Source of the DNA: an uncultured Collinsella sp.
GTDB taxonomy: Bacteria; Actinomycetota; Coriobacteriia; Coriobacteriales; Coriobacteriaceae
Assembly: GCA_900550835.1 (NCBI GenBank)
Contig: URTP01000100.1
Coordinates: 1-7,259, forward strand
DNA length: 7,259 nucleotides
Direction of reading: 5' to 3'
The stretch's first letter is position 1, and each line of letters starts with the position of its first letter. Positions 1 to 6,641 of the stretch are shown in pieces. A model generated the notes under the pieces. It saw only the letters and a program-made list of their open reading frames with translations. It was not told where the DNA came from and did not search any database. A program made the position numbers and the translations under genes.

Positions 1-123
1 TCATTTTTGATCTTTCGATAGATTCCGGCGAATTCGAAACATTTTCCCGAGATTCCCACGCCGCTTCGCTCCTCGGAATGACACAACATCACAGTTCTTC
101 GGCATGCTTGTGTTTTTATCATT
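1..123. other. Non-coding leader upstream of rnj
   Basis: This stretch is visibly richer in A and T than the genes that follow. One forward frame stays open from base 3 to a TAA at 123-125, but its third codon positions are not GC-rich as in the neighbouring genes and the translation resembles no family I know, so I treat it as intergenic. I see no well-spaced -35/-10 pair. CCGAG at 47-51 can pair with CTCGG at 72-76 to give a weak hairpin with a 20-base loop and no T-tract, so it is not a convincing terminator. The promoter of the cluster may be here or upstream of the window. Confidence 0.55.
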
Positions 124-130
124 AAAGGAG
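124..130 (+). promoter_or_regulatory. Ribosome binding site of rnj
   Basis: AAAGGAG lies 11 bases upstream of the TTG at 142-144. The spacing is longer than usual, but no in-frame ATG or GTG lies closer. The TTG yields an N-terminus (MAEKLKIIPLGG) that matches the standard start of the RNase J family, so this site decides the start. Confidence 0.8.
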
Positions 131-141
131 TTGTAATTTTA

Positions 142-1800
142 TTGGCAGAAAAACTGAAGATCATTCCGCTCGGCGGCCTTGACGGCATCGGCAAGAACAT
201 GACGGTCTTCGAGTGCGGCGACGACATGGTGCTCGTCGACGCCGGTCTTATGTTCCCGGATGACTCCCAGCCCGGTATCGACCTGGTGCTTCCCGACTAC
301 ACCTATGTTCTGGAGAACGAGGAGAAGCTCCGCGGTATCATCGTCACTCACGGCCACGAGGACCACACCGGTTCGCTTCCGTACCTGCTGCAGGACCTCA
401 ACAACAAGGTGCCCATCTTCTCGAGCAAGCTGACGCTCGGTTTTATCGAGGGCAAGCTCTCCGAGTTCCGCATCCGCGCGCCTAAGTTCCGCGAGGTCAA
501 GGGCGGCAGCCATGTCAACCTCGGCGGCATCTCGCTCGACTTCTTCTCGATGACGCACTCCATCCCCGGCGCTCTGGGCGTGTTCATCCGCACCAATCAG
601 GGCACCGTTATGCACACCGGCGACTTTAAGCTCGACCAGACGCCCATCGATGGCGTCACGCCCGACTATGCCGCTATCAGCCGCTTTGCCAAGCAGGGCA
701 TCGACCTGCTGCTTTCCGACTCCACCAATGCCACGGTTCCCGGCTTTACCAAGTCCGAGGCCGAGGTTGGTCCCAACCTGCTGCACGCCATCAAGAACGC
801 CCCGGGTCGCGTGTTCGTTGCGTCATTCTCGAGCCACATCCATCGTCTGCAGCAGATCTGCGACGCCGCCCGCAAGTGCGGCCGTAAGGTCGTCGTGACC
901 GGTCGTTCCATGCTCACCAACACCCGCGTGGCACGCGAGCTGGGCTACCTCAACATCGATGATGCCGATATCATCGATGCCTTCGATATCGATAACCTGC
1001 CTGACGACAAGATCGTCGTCATGTGCACTGGTTCGCAGGGCGAGCCGCTGTCGGCTCTGTCCCGCATGGCCAATGGCGAGCACAAGACGCTCTCCATTCA
1101 CGAGGGCGATACCGTTATCCTCTCGGCAACTCCCGTTCCTGGCAACGAGAAGGCCGTCCAGCAGGTCGTCAACAGCCTGGCCAAGCTCGGCTGCGACGTG
1201 TGGGATAAGAACCGCGCTCTCGTCCACGTCTCGGGTCACGGTAGCCAGGAGGAGCTCAAGCTCCTGATGGCCATGGCCAAGCCCACGTACTTTATGCCGG
1301 TTCACGGTGAGGCCGTGCATCTGCGCGCCCATGCCCAGCTGGCCCGCAAGATGGGCATCAAGGACGATCATATCTTTATCCTCGATAACGGCGACACGCT
1401 CGAGATGCGCGGTGGTATCGTCAAGCGCGGTACGCCCGTCGAGTCCGGCGTCGTTTACGTCGACGGCCTGCGTATCGGCGATACCGACCCCATCGTCCTG
1501 CGCGATCGCCAGAAGCTCGCCAACGACGGTATGGTCACGGCCGTTGCCATCGTCTCTCTCAAACACAAGAAGATCGAGGCCATCGAGTTCTCGGGCCGCG
1601 GCGTTTCGTTTGCCATCGACGACCAGTTCTCCGAGGATGCCTCCGCGTCCATTATGAAGACGATCGAGAAGGGTAAGTTCAGCTTTACCAGCAGCGGTTC
1701 CGATGCCATTCGCAAGGCCGTGCGCGATTCGCTCTCTAACTTTATCTGGAGCCGTACGCGCACCCGTCCGATGATCATCCCGGTCGTCATGGAGGTTTAG
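142..1800 (+). CDS. rnj: Ribonuclease J (metallo-beta-lactamase / beta-CASP nuclease)
   Basis: RNase J is a cytoplasmic zinc-dependent nuclease with 5'-to-3' exonuclease and endonuclease activity, acting in mRNA decay and in rRNA and small RNA maturation. The 552-residue length is normal for the family. The metal-binding motif H-G-H-E-D-H is at residues 70-75, and further likely ligands are H139, H158 with D161 (HTGDF), and H388 (PVHGE). The beta-CASP region holds S-F-S-S-H-I-H around 228-234, C-T-G-S-Q-G-E-P at 295-302, P-V-P-G-N-E at 331-336 and H-V-S-G-H-G-S-Q-E-E at 362-371. The C-terminal domain ends in the family-typical R-P-M-I-I-P-V-V-M-E-V. The TTG start is supported by a ribosome binding site at 124-130 and by the conserved N-terminus. 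It has no long N-terminal extension, unlike some actinobacterial members. Two local departures from the family pattern are D-G-I-G-K-N at 14-19 (usually G-E-I-G-K-N) and F-S-G-R-G-V-S-F at 483-490. The gene ends one base before ftsK, so the two are probably cotranscribed. Confidence 0.96.
   Translation: MAEKLKIIPLGGLDGIGKNMTVFECGDDMVLVDAGLMFPDDSQPGIDLVLPDYTYVLENEEKLRGIIVTHGHEDHTGSLPYLLQDLNNKVPIFSSKLTLGFIEGKLSEFRIRAPKFREVKGGSHVNLGGISLDFFSMTHSIPGALGVFIRTNQGTVMHTGDFKLDQTPIDGVTPDYAAISRFAKQGIDLLLSDSTNATVPGFTKSEAEVGPNLLHAIKNAPGRVFVASFSSHIHRLQQICDAARKCGRKVVVTGRSMLTNTRVARELGYLNIDDADIIDAFDIDNLPDDKIVVMCTGSQGEPLSALSRMANGEHKTLSIHEGDTVILSATPVPGNEKAVQQVVNSLAKLGCDVWDKNRALVHVSGHGSQEELKLLMAMAKPTYFMPVHGEAVHLRAHAQLARKMGIKDDHIFILDNGDTLEMRGGIVKRGTPVESGVVYVDGLRIGDTDPIVLRDRQKLANDGMVTAVAIVSLKHKKIEAIEFSGRGVSFAIDDQFSEDASASIMKTIEKGKFSFTSSGSDAIRKAVRDSLSNFIWSRTRTRPMIIPVVMEV
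1791..1795 (+). promoter_or_regulatory. Ribosome binding site of ftsK, inside the end of rnj
   Basis: GGAGG lies in the last coding triplets of rnj, six bases before the TTG at 1802. The ideal spacing fixes the ftsK start, although it is a TTG one base after the rnj stop. The arrangement suggests that ribosomes finishing rnj help initiate ftsK (inference). Confidence 0.85.
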
Positions 1801-1801
1801 T

Positions 1802-4579
1802 TTGGCGCGCGGATCTGCACAAAACGCCAAAGGCAATAAGGCCAATAACCAACCGGCATCTGCTAAGGGTGCCGGTTCCCATCTGCGTGCCAATAGGGGC
1901 CACGAGGCGGACTTCGATGAGTTTGAGCCCTTGGTCGAGCCTTCGGCCAATCGCGATATCGCCGGCGTGGTCATCGCCGTTTTGGCGATCGCGTCCTTCA
2001 TTGCCGTGATCTCACCGGCAACAGCGCCCGTGACGGCTGCTGTTGCCGGGTTCTATCACCTGGGCTTTGGCCTGGGCGCCTACGTGCTGCCGATCGTCAT
2101 CTTGCTGTTTGCCGCCACGCTCTTTTTGGGTGAGGACTCGCCGCTCAACGTGCGCTCTGTCGCGGGCGGCGCCGTGGTCTTTATCGCCGTCGTCTCCATT
2201 CTTTCGCTGATGGTGCCGGGCACGAGCGATTCGTGCGACCTTATGTTTACGCCGCAGAACCTTTCCGTGTCGGGCGGCTACATTGGCGCCTTTATCGCAA
2301 GTGCCTTGCAAAACGCCCTGGGTAAACCTATCGCCATGGTTGTCTTGCTGGGGCTTGTCGTCGTTGGTTTGGTCATTATCGGCTTTTCGGTGGGTGGCGT
2401 TTTGCGCTCCGCACGCGATCGCGCTGCCGATTTTGCCGAGCGTCGACGTGCCGATGTCAATGCGAGCCCGTGGGGCGATGAAGAGGCCCTGTCTGTTCCC
2501 GGCGTCGCTCGTCCGCACCTGAGCATTCTGCGCCAGAAGGGGACTGACGCCGCGGTGACCACGGTCATGGGTGGCGATGTCGACCCGGTTTTGGATGACG
2601 ACGAGGACGATGACCCATTTGTCGACGTATCCGAGTCGGTTGAAGCCGAGCGCGCCAAGACCACGCTGCTGCCGCGCCGCCATGCCAAGAAGGGCAAGGC
2701 TGCGCCCAAGCTCAACACAAGCGAGCCCGACCCGTCTTGGTCCGATAGCGAGATTGAGCTCACCGAGGGTGACGACGAGGACGACGAGGCTCCGCTCGAG
2801 ACCGCCAAGACAACCTTGCTGCCGCGTCGCCACGCCAAGCGCGGTCAGGTCACTGGACAGCTTTCGATGGAGGACGATCCGGACAAGGTTGACGAGTCCG
2901 AGCCGCCGTTTGCCGTGAACCCTGTTTCGGCCGCACCTCAGATTCCCGACTTCTTAAAGCATCCCAAGGTTGCCGAGGCGCCTGCCACGAGTGCTGTCGA
3001 ATCGGCTGCGGCTCGTGATGGGGGAGCGGACGGCGGCGCCGCAGATAACGAGGGCGAAGAAGAGGACGGCCTCAAGCTTCCGCCGCTCGAAATCCTACAT
3101 GCCAACCCGCAGTCGGCTTCTGCCGCGTCTTCGGATAAGGAGCTGGAGCAGACCGCTGAGTCACTGCAATCCACCTTGCTTGAGTTTGGCCGCAGTGCCC
3201 GCGTGGTCGGCTGGATCGCCGGCCCCACGGTGACGACCTTTAAGCTGCAACCTGGCGAGGGCGAGCGCGTGAGCAAGATTTCGAGCCTCGAGGACGATAT
3301 TGCGCTTTCGCTCGCCGCCCAGTCGGTTCGTATCTTTGCCCCGATCCCCGGCACCTCGCTCGTGGGCATCGAGATTCCCAACCGCAAGCGCCAGAACGTC
3401 AATCTGGGCGACGTGCTGCCCTATGTGAAGGGCGGTCCGCTCGAGCTTGCCATCGGCCGCGACGCCGAGGGCACGCCGGTCGTCGCCGACCTCGCCAAGA
3501 TGCCTCACCTGTTGATCGCCGGTACGACCGGTTCTGGTAAGTCGGTGATGATCAATTCCATCATCACGACCTTGCTCATGCGCGCCCTTCCCGAGGACGT
3601 TCGCCTGATCATGGTCGACCCCAAGCGCGTCGAGCTTGCGGGCTATAACGGTCTGCCGCATCTCTATGTGCCCGTGGTGACCGAGCCCAAGCAGGCCGCG
3701 AGCGCCCTGCAGTGGGCCGTGTCCGAAATGGAGCGCCGCCTGAAGGTATTCGAACGCCTCAACGTCCGTAAGATTTCGACCTATAACGAAAAGCAGGCCG
3801 CCGGCGAGTTTGAGCATTACGACAACCCGCCGCAAAAGATGCCCTACCTGGTCATTATCATTGACGAGCTCTCTGACCTGATGATGGTCGCCGGTAAGGA
3901 TGTCGAGGCCTCGATCGTGCGTATTGCACAGCTGGGCCGTGCCGCCGGTATTCACCTTATCGTTGCCACGCAGCGCCCCAGCTCCAACGTGGTGACGGGC
4001 CTTATCAAGGCCAACATCACCAACCGCATCGCCTTTAACGTCGCCACGGGCATCGACTCGCGCGTCATCATCGACCAGATGGGTGCCGAGAAGCTCACCG
4101 GTTTGGGCGACATGCTGTTCTCCAAGGTCGACTGGGGCAAGCCCCGCCGTATCCAGGGCTGCTTTGTCTCGGACGACGAAATCAACGAGATTGTCGAGTT
4201 CGTCAAGTCGCAGAGCGAGCCCGACTACCACGAGGAGATTCTGTCCGCCGTGGCGCCCGCTTCCATGTCCATGGCTGGTGGCGGCGGCATTGTCCGCACC
4301 GGCGTCGCCGAGCCGCAAGACGATGATCCGCTCATTTGGGAAGCCGCCCATATTGTGGTGGAATCGCAGCTGGGCTCCACATCTGGCCTGCAACGCCGCC
4401 TGAAGGTTGGCTATGCGCGTGCCGGGCGTATTATGGACATGCTGGAAGAAAAGGGTGTCGTCGGCCCGCCCGACGGTTCCAAGCCGCGCGAGGTCCTGTT
4501 GGACGAGGAGGGGCTTGCCGCGCTGGAATCTGTCGACGCCGAGATGGCACGTGAAGATCGTGAGTTTGGAGGATTCTGA
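1802..4579 (+). CDS. ftsK: DNA translocase FtsK/SpoIIIE
   Basis: FtsK is a septum-anchored, ATP-driven hexameric DNA pump that clears and sorts chromosome ends during division. The 925 residues show the standard plan. A short polar N-terminus leads into about four membrane segments near 52-71, 88-110, 118-139 and 175-200. A low-complexity acidic linker (about 205-445) follows, then the alpha domain (about 447-545) and the RecA-like motor. Walker A G-T-T-G-S-G-K-S is at 574-581, Walker B L-V-I-I-I-D-E-L at 683-690, and the T-Q-R-P-S motif at 723-727. The C-terminal winged-helix gamma domain (about 841-903), which reads directional DNA motifs in this family, includes L-Q-R-R-L-K-V-G-Y and S-K-P-R-E-V-L and resembles SpoIIIE more than E. 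coli FtsK. The linker carries a 12-residue peptide twice (285-296 and 335-346). The TTG start is fixed by GGAGG at 1791-1795. The stop overlaps the rodZ start by one base. No catalytic residue appears to be missing. Confidence 0.97.
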   Translation: MARGSAQNAKGNKANNQPASAKGAGSHLRANRGHEADFDEFEPLVEPSANRDIAGVVIAVLAIASFIAVISPATAPVTAAVAGFYHLGFGLGAYVLPIVILLFAATLFLGEDSPLNVRSVAGGAVVFIAVVSILSLMVPGTSDSCDLMFTPQNLSVSGGYIGAFIASALQNALGKPIAMVVLLGLVVVGLVIIGFSVGGVLRSARDRAADFAERRRADVNASPWGDEEALSVPGVARPHLSILRQKGTDAAVTTVMGGDVDPVLDDDEDDDPFVDVSESVEAERAKTTLLPRRHAKKGKAAPKLNTSEPDPSWSDSEIELTEGDDEDDEAPLETAKTTLLPRRHAKRGQVTGQLSMEDDPDKVDESEPPFAVNPVSAAPQIPDFLKHPKVAEAPATSAVESAAARDGGADGGAADNEGEEEDGLKLPPLEILHANPQSASAASSDKELEQTAESLQSTLLEFGRSARVVGWIAGPTVTTFKLQPGEGERVSKISSLEDDIALSLAAQSVRIFAPIPGTSLVGIEIPNRKRQNVNLGDVLPYVKGGPLELAIGRDAEGTPVVADLAKMPHLLIAGTTGSGKSVMINSIITTLLMRALPEDVRLIMVDPKRVELAGYNGLPHLYVPVVTEPKQAASALQWAVSEMERRLKVFERLNVRKISTYNEKQAAGEFEHYDNPPQKMPYLVIIIDELSDLMMVAGKDVEASIVRIAQLGRAAGIHLIVATQRPSSNVVTGLIKANITNRIAFNVATGIDSRVIIDQMGAEKLTGLGDMLFSKVDWGKPRRIQGCFVSDDEINEIVEFVKSQSEPDYHEEILSAVAPASMSMAGGGGIVRTGVAEPQDDDPLIWEAAHIVVESQLGSTSGLQRRLKVGYARAGRIMDMLEEKGVVGPPDGSKPREVLLDEEGLAALESVDAEMAREDREFGGF
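2654..2689 (+). repeat. FtsK linker repeat, copy 1
   Basis: It encodes A-K-T-T-L-L-P-R-R-H-A-K at FtsK residues 285-296, directly after an acidic stretch rich in Asp and Glu (265-283). The same peptide returns exactly 150 bases downstream. Confidence 0.85.
2804..2839 (+). repeat. FtsK linker repeat, copy 2
   Basis: It encodes the identical 12-residue peptide at FtsK residues 335-346, again after an acidic stretch (322-333). Five of 36 bases differ from copy 1, and every difference is synonymous (acc/aca, acg/acc, ctg/ttg, cgc/cgt, cat/cac). Confidence 0.85.
4568..4572 (+). promoter_or_regulatory. Ribosome binding site of rodZ, inside the end of ftsK
   Basis: GGAGG in the final ftsK codons lies six bases before the ATG at 4579-4581. 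That ATG shares one base with the ftsK stop (TGATG), a classic stop-start overlap for coupled translation. Confidence 0.85.
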
Positions 4580-6090
4580 TGGCTGCACGCTTTGGTGACA
4601 TGCTGCTCGAGCAGCGTCGCCGAATGGGCCTTTCCATTCAGCAGGTCGCCAACACCATCAAAATCAGGCCGCAGATCATCGAGTTTTTCGAGACCGGTAA
4701 CTTTGCTTCGATGCCGCCGCGCGGCTATGCGCAGGGCATGATTTCGAGCTATGCTCGTTTTTTGGGCCTCAATCCGCGCGAGGTCGTCAATGCCTACTTT
4801 GACGAACTGATGGCATACGAACGCGAGACGTCGCAGCAGGGCGGTCGTTTCCAGGACGCCGCCGGCTACGTCAATTCGCGTTCCTCTGTCGATAACGGGC
4901 GCTTTCTGATGGTTCAGGGCGGTCGTTCGACTCGCTATGGACAGCGTCCTCAGCAGGCCGGTTATATTACCGAGACGGGTTCGGGCGAGGAGATTCGCTC
5001 GCAGCGTGACCGGTTCCGCAGTACGCCGATGCCCGAGGACCGTGCACTTCCCGCTGCCCGCGGCGTGGCGCGTGACCCTCGTGCCGGCTACGGCGACGGC
5101 GGCTATTCCGATCGCGGTCACCGTGGTATCTCTGCCGGTCGTGCTCGCGGCGGCTATGCGGACGCCGATACCACGCAGGTGACGCCGCGTCTTCGCTCTC
5201 AATCACAGCCGTATGGCCAGCGCTCTTCGGCTCCGCGTGCGGGCCAGCGTGGCTATCAAGGCCGCGGTGAACTTGCGCCCCGATCGGGTCAGCGCAGCCT
5301 TCAGGGCCAGGGTGGCTATCGCGGCCGTTCCGATAGCCATCGTGGCCGTATGCCTCAGGGAGGCGGCCGCAGCAGTTCCAGTCGTGGACGCGGCGGTTCC
5401 CGTGCTCCTCAAAACAACGGGCTCGATCCGCGTATCGTCTACGCCGGTATCGGTGCCGTGGCGTTGCTGCTGATCGTGCTCATCGTGGTACTTCTGCGCG
5501 GCTGCGCATCTTCGACGCCCGAGACCACGCCCGAGACGCCCACTGCTACCAAGACGACGACCAAGAAGTCTTCTAAGAAGACCGAAATCGTCGACGAGGA
5601 TGAGGACACCGATGAGGCGACGGATGAGTCGACCGATTCGGACGCCACCAAGACGACGGCTAAAAAGGAAGAAAACGAGGTAACGAAGGTCAAGGTCTCC
5701 GTTGCCAAGGGAAAGACCGCCTGGATTGAGGTCAAGGTCGATGGCAAGTCGGTCTATGGCGCCCAGGCGACTGGCCCCTTTGAGCAGGAGTACACGCCTG
5801 AGTCCTCGATCGAGATCACCACGTCCAAGCCTTCCGATGTCACCGTTACCAAGAACGGCGAAAAGGTCCGTTACGATACCAAGACCTCGGGCGTGGCGCG
5901 TGTGACGATCACCGTTCCCAAGAAGGAGACGACTGGTTCCGAGAATGGTGAAAGTTCTGATGGTACCGACACCACCGATGGTACCGACACCACCGACGGC
6001 ACCGATGCCCAGTCCACGGATGGCGCCGATACCGCAACTGACGGCCAGACGTCCACCGATTCTACCGACTATTCGTACGATAGCTACTAA
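4579..6090 (+). CDS. rodZ: RodZ-like membrane protein with N-terminal helix-turn-helix
   Basis: RodZ family proteins are bitopic membrane proteins that link the MreB cytoskeleton to the cell-wall elongation machinery; the Bacillus equivalent is YmfM. Residues 1-75 match the RodZ-type HTH domain (R-R-R-M-G-L-S-I-Q-Q-V-A, then K-I-R, P-R-G-Y-A-Q-G and S-Y-A-R-F-L-G-L). Residues about 85-280 form a basic, Arg/Gly/Gln/Ser-rich linker with ten RG dipeptides between 161 and 273, and should be disordered. One membrane helix spans about 286-306, giving a cytoplasmic N-terminus. Outside the cell, residues 311-370 are low-complexity Thr/Lys then Asp/Glu. A beta-rich segment at 370-447 resembles the C-terminal DUF4115-type domain of RodZ. 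The tail (450-503) is rich in Thr, Asp, Gly and Ser, with six-residue repeats, and ends in Tyr/Ser/Asp. At 503 residues it is longer than typical RodZ (about 300-340), mostly because of the low-complexity parts. A role as a transcription factor is less likely given the RodZ layout, but binding to DNA or RNA through the linker is not excluded. Confidence 0.88.
   Translation: MAARFGDMLLEQRRRMGLSIQQVANTIKIRPQIIEFFETGNFASMPPRGYAQGMISSYARFLGLNPREVVNAYFDELMAYERETSQQGGRFQDAAGYVNSRSSVDNGRFLMVQGGRSTRYGQRPQQAGYITETGSGEEIRSQRDRFRSTPMPEDRALPAARGVARDPRAGYGDGGYSDRGHRGISAGRARGGYADADTTQVTPRLRSQSQPYGQRSSAPRAGQRGYQGRGELAPRSGQRSLQGQGGYRGRSDSHRGRMPQGGGRSSSSRGRGGSRAPQNNGLDPRIVYAGIGAVALLLIVLIVVLLRGCASSTPETTPETPTATKTTTKKSSKKTEIVDEDEDTDEATDESTDSDATKTTAKKEENEVTKVKVSVAKGKTAWIEVKVDGKSVYGAQATGPFEQEYTPESSIEITTSKPSDVTVTKNGEKVRYDTKTSGVARVTITVPKKETTGSENGESSDGTDTTDGTDTTDGTDAQSTDGADTATDGQTSTDSTDYSYDSY
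5959..6009 (+). repeat. 18-base tandem repeat in the rodZ tail
   Basis: Two perfect 18-base copies (5959-5976 and 5977-5994) are followed by a degenerate 15-base partial copy (5995-6009). Each encodes the six-residue unit D-G-T-D-T-T in the predicted extracytoplasmic tail. Because the unit is a multiple of three, gain or loss of copies would keep the frame. Confidence 0.85.
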
Positions 6091-6106
6091 GTCGCTCGTA
6101 CGCGAA
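6072..6106 (+). promoter_or_regulatory. Possible hairpin spanning the rodZ stop and the yajQ ribosome binding site
   Basis: TTCG-TACGA at 6072-6080 can pair with TCGTA-CG-CGAA at 6096-6106, giving nine base pairs with a two-base bulge and a 15-base loop (6081-6095) that contains the rodZ stop codon. The right arm covers the first bases of the yajQ ribosome binding site (AAAGGA, 6105-6110). There is no T-tract, so it is not an intrinsic terminator. It could tune yajQ translation, but it may be coincidence. Confidence 0.3.
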
Positions 6107-6116
6107 AGGAAACATC

Positions 6117-6614
6117 ATGGCTAAAGATTCCAGCTTCGACGTCGTGTCCGAGGTCAACATGCAAGAGGTCGACAACGCCTTCCAGCAAACCACGCGCGAG
6201 ATTTCCCAGCGCTATGACCTGAAGGATTCCGGCGCCACGATCGAGCTTTCGAAGGGCGACAAGCTCTTTACGATCAACGCCCCGGCCGACTTTGTCTCCA
6301 AGCAGATTATCGACGTGCTGAGCTCCAAGCTCATCAAGCGCGGCATCGACCTCAAGGCTGTCTCGTGGGATGCTCCGCAGGCGGCATCGGGCGGCACCGT
6401 GCGCGTGCTCGGCCATATCGTCGAGGGTATCGACCAGGCGACCGCCAAGAAGATCAACAAGGACATCAAGGACCAAAAGCTCAAGGTCAAGGTGACTATC
6501 GAGGCCGATAAGCTGCGTGTTTCCTCTGCTTCGAAGGACGCGTTGCAGACCGTGATCCAGTTCCTGCGCGACCAGGACTACGGCCAGCCGCTGCAGTTCA
6601 CCAACTACCGCTAA
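6117..6614 (+). CDS. yajQ: YajQ family nucleotide-binding protein (UPF0234)
   Basis: This 165-residue protein has the full length and hallmark ends of the YajQ family. It has S-S-F-D-V-V-S-E-V near the N-terminus (5-13), then Q-R-Y-D-L-K (31-36) and A-T-I-E-L (40-44). K-I-N-K-D-I-K-D-Q-K-L-K-V-K lies at 112-125, and it closes with F-L-R-D-Q-D-Y-G-Q-P-L-Q-F-T-N-Y-R (149-165). Family members are small cytoplasmic proteins with two ferredoxin-like folds that bind nucleotides. A Xanthomonas homologue has been reported to bind cyclic di-GMP and act with a transcription factor, but the role in Gram-positives is unclear and nothing in this window (no GGDEF or EAL domain) supports that ligand here. 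The ATG is preceded by AAAGGA at 6105-6110 with six bases of spacing. It sits 26 bases after rodZ and 27 before rimO, without a terminator on either side, so it is probably cotranscribed. Confidence 0.95.
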   Translation: MAKDSSFDVVSEVNMQEVDNAFQQTTREISQRYDLKDSGATIELSKGDKLFTINAPADFVSKQIIDVLSSKLIKRGIDLKAVSWDAPQAASGGTVRVLGHIVEGIDQATAKKINKDIKDQKLKVKVTIEADKLRVSSASKDALQTVIQFLRDQDYGQPLQFTNYR

Positions 6615-6641
6615 TATCATTCGAAAGGACTGCTCTCCAAC

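Noticed and set aside
117..122. TATCAT as a -10 promoter box
   Set aside because: It sits two bases before the rnj ribosome binding site, so transcription would start at or past that site, and no matching -35 box is present.
3..125. Forward frame open from the left edge to TAA, possibly the tail of an upstream gene
   Set aside because: Third positions are not GC-rich, unlike the other genes, and the translation has no recognisable C-terminal motif.
139..786. Antisense open frame (215 codons) opposite the start of rnj
   Set aside because: Shadow of the conserved metallo-beta-lactamase domain; no family match.
823..2001. Antisense open frame (392 codons) across the rnj-ftsK junction
   Set aside because: Its composition is that of a mirror frame and it has no recognisable motif; the + strand genes fully explain the sequence.
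3161..4588. Long antisense open frame (475 codons) opposite the 3' half of ftsK
   Set aside because: It mirrors the GC-rich third codon positions of ftsK, gives a His/Asp/Arg/Gly-rich protein with no recognisable domain, and lies opposite a conserved motor domain.
4579..4803. HTH domain as evidence for a local transcription regulator
   Set aside because: The domain is the RodZ type, followed by one membrane helix and an extracytoplasmic domain; in this family it binds MreB rather than an operator.
5482..5512. L-R-G-C at RodZ residues 306-309 as a lipoprotein lipobox
   Set aside because: It follows an internal membrane helix rather than an N-terminal signal peptide, and Arg at -2 does not fit the lipobox consensus.
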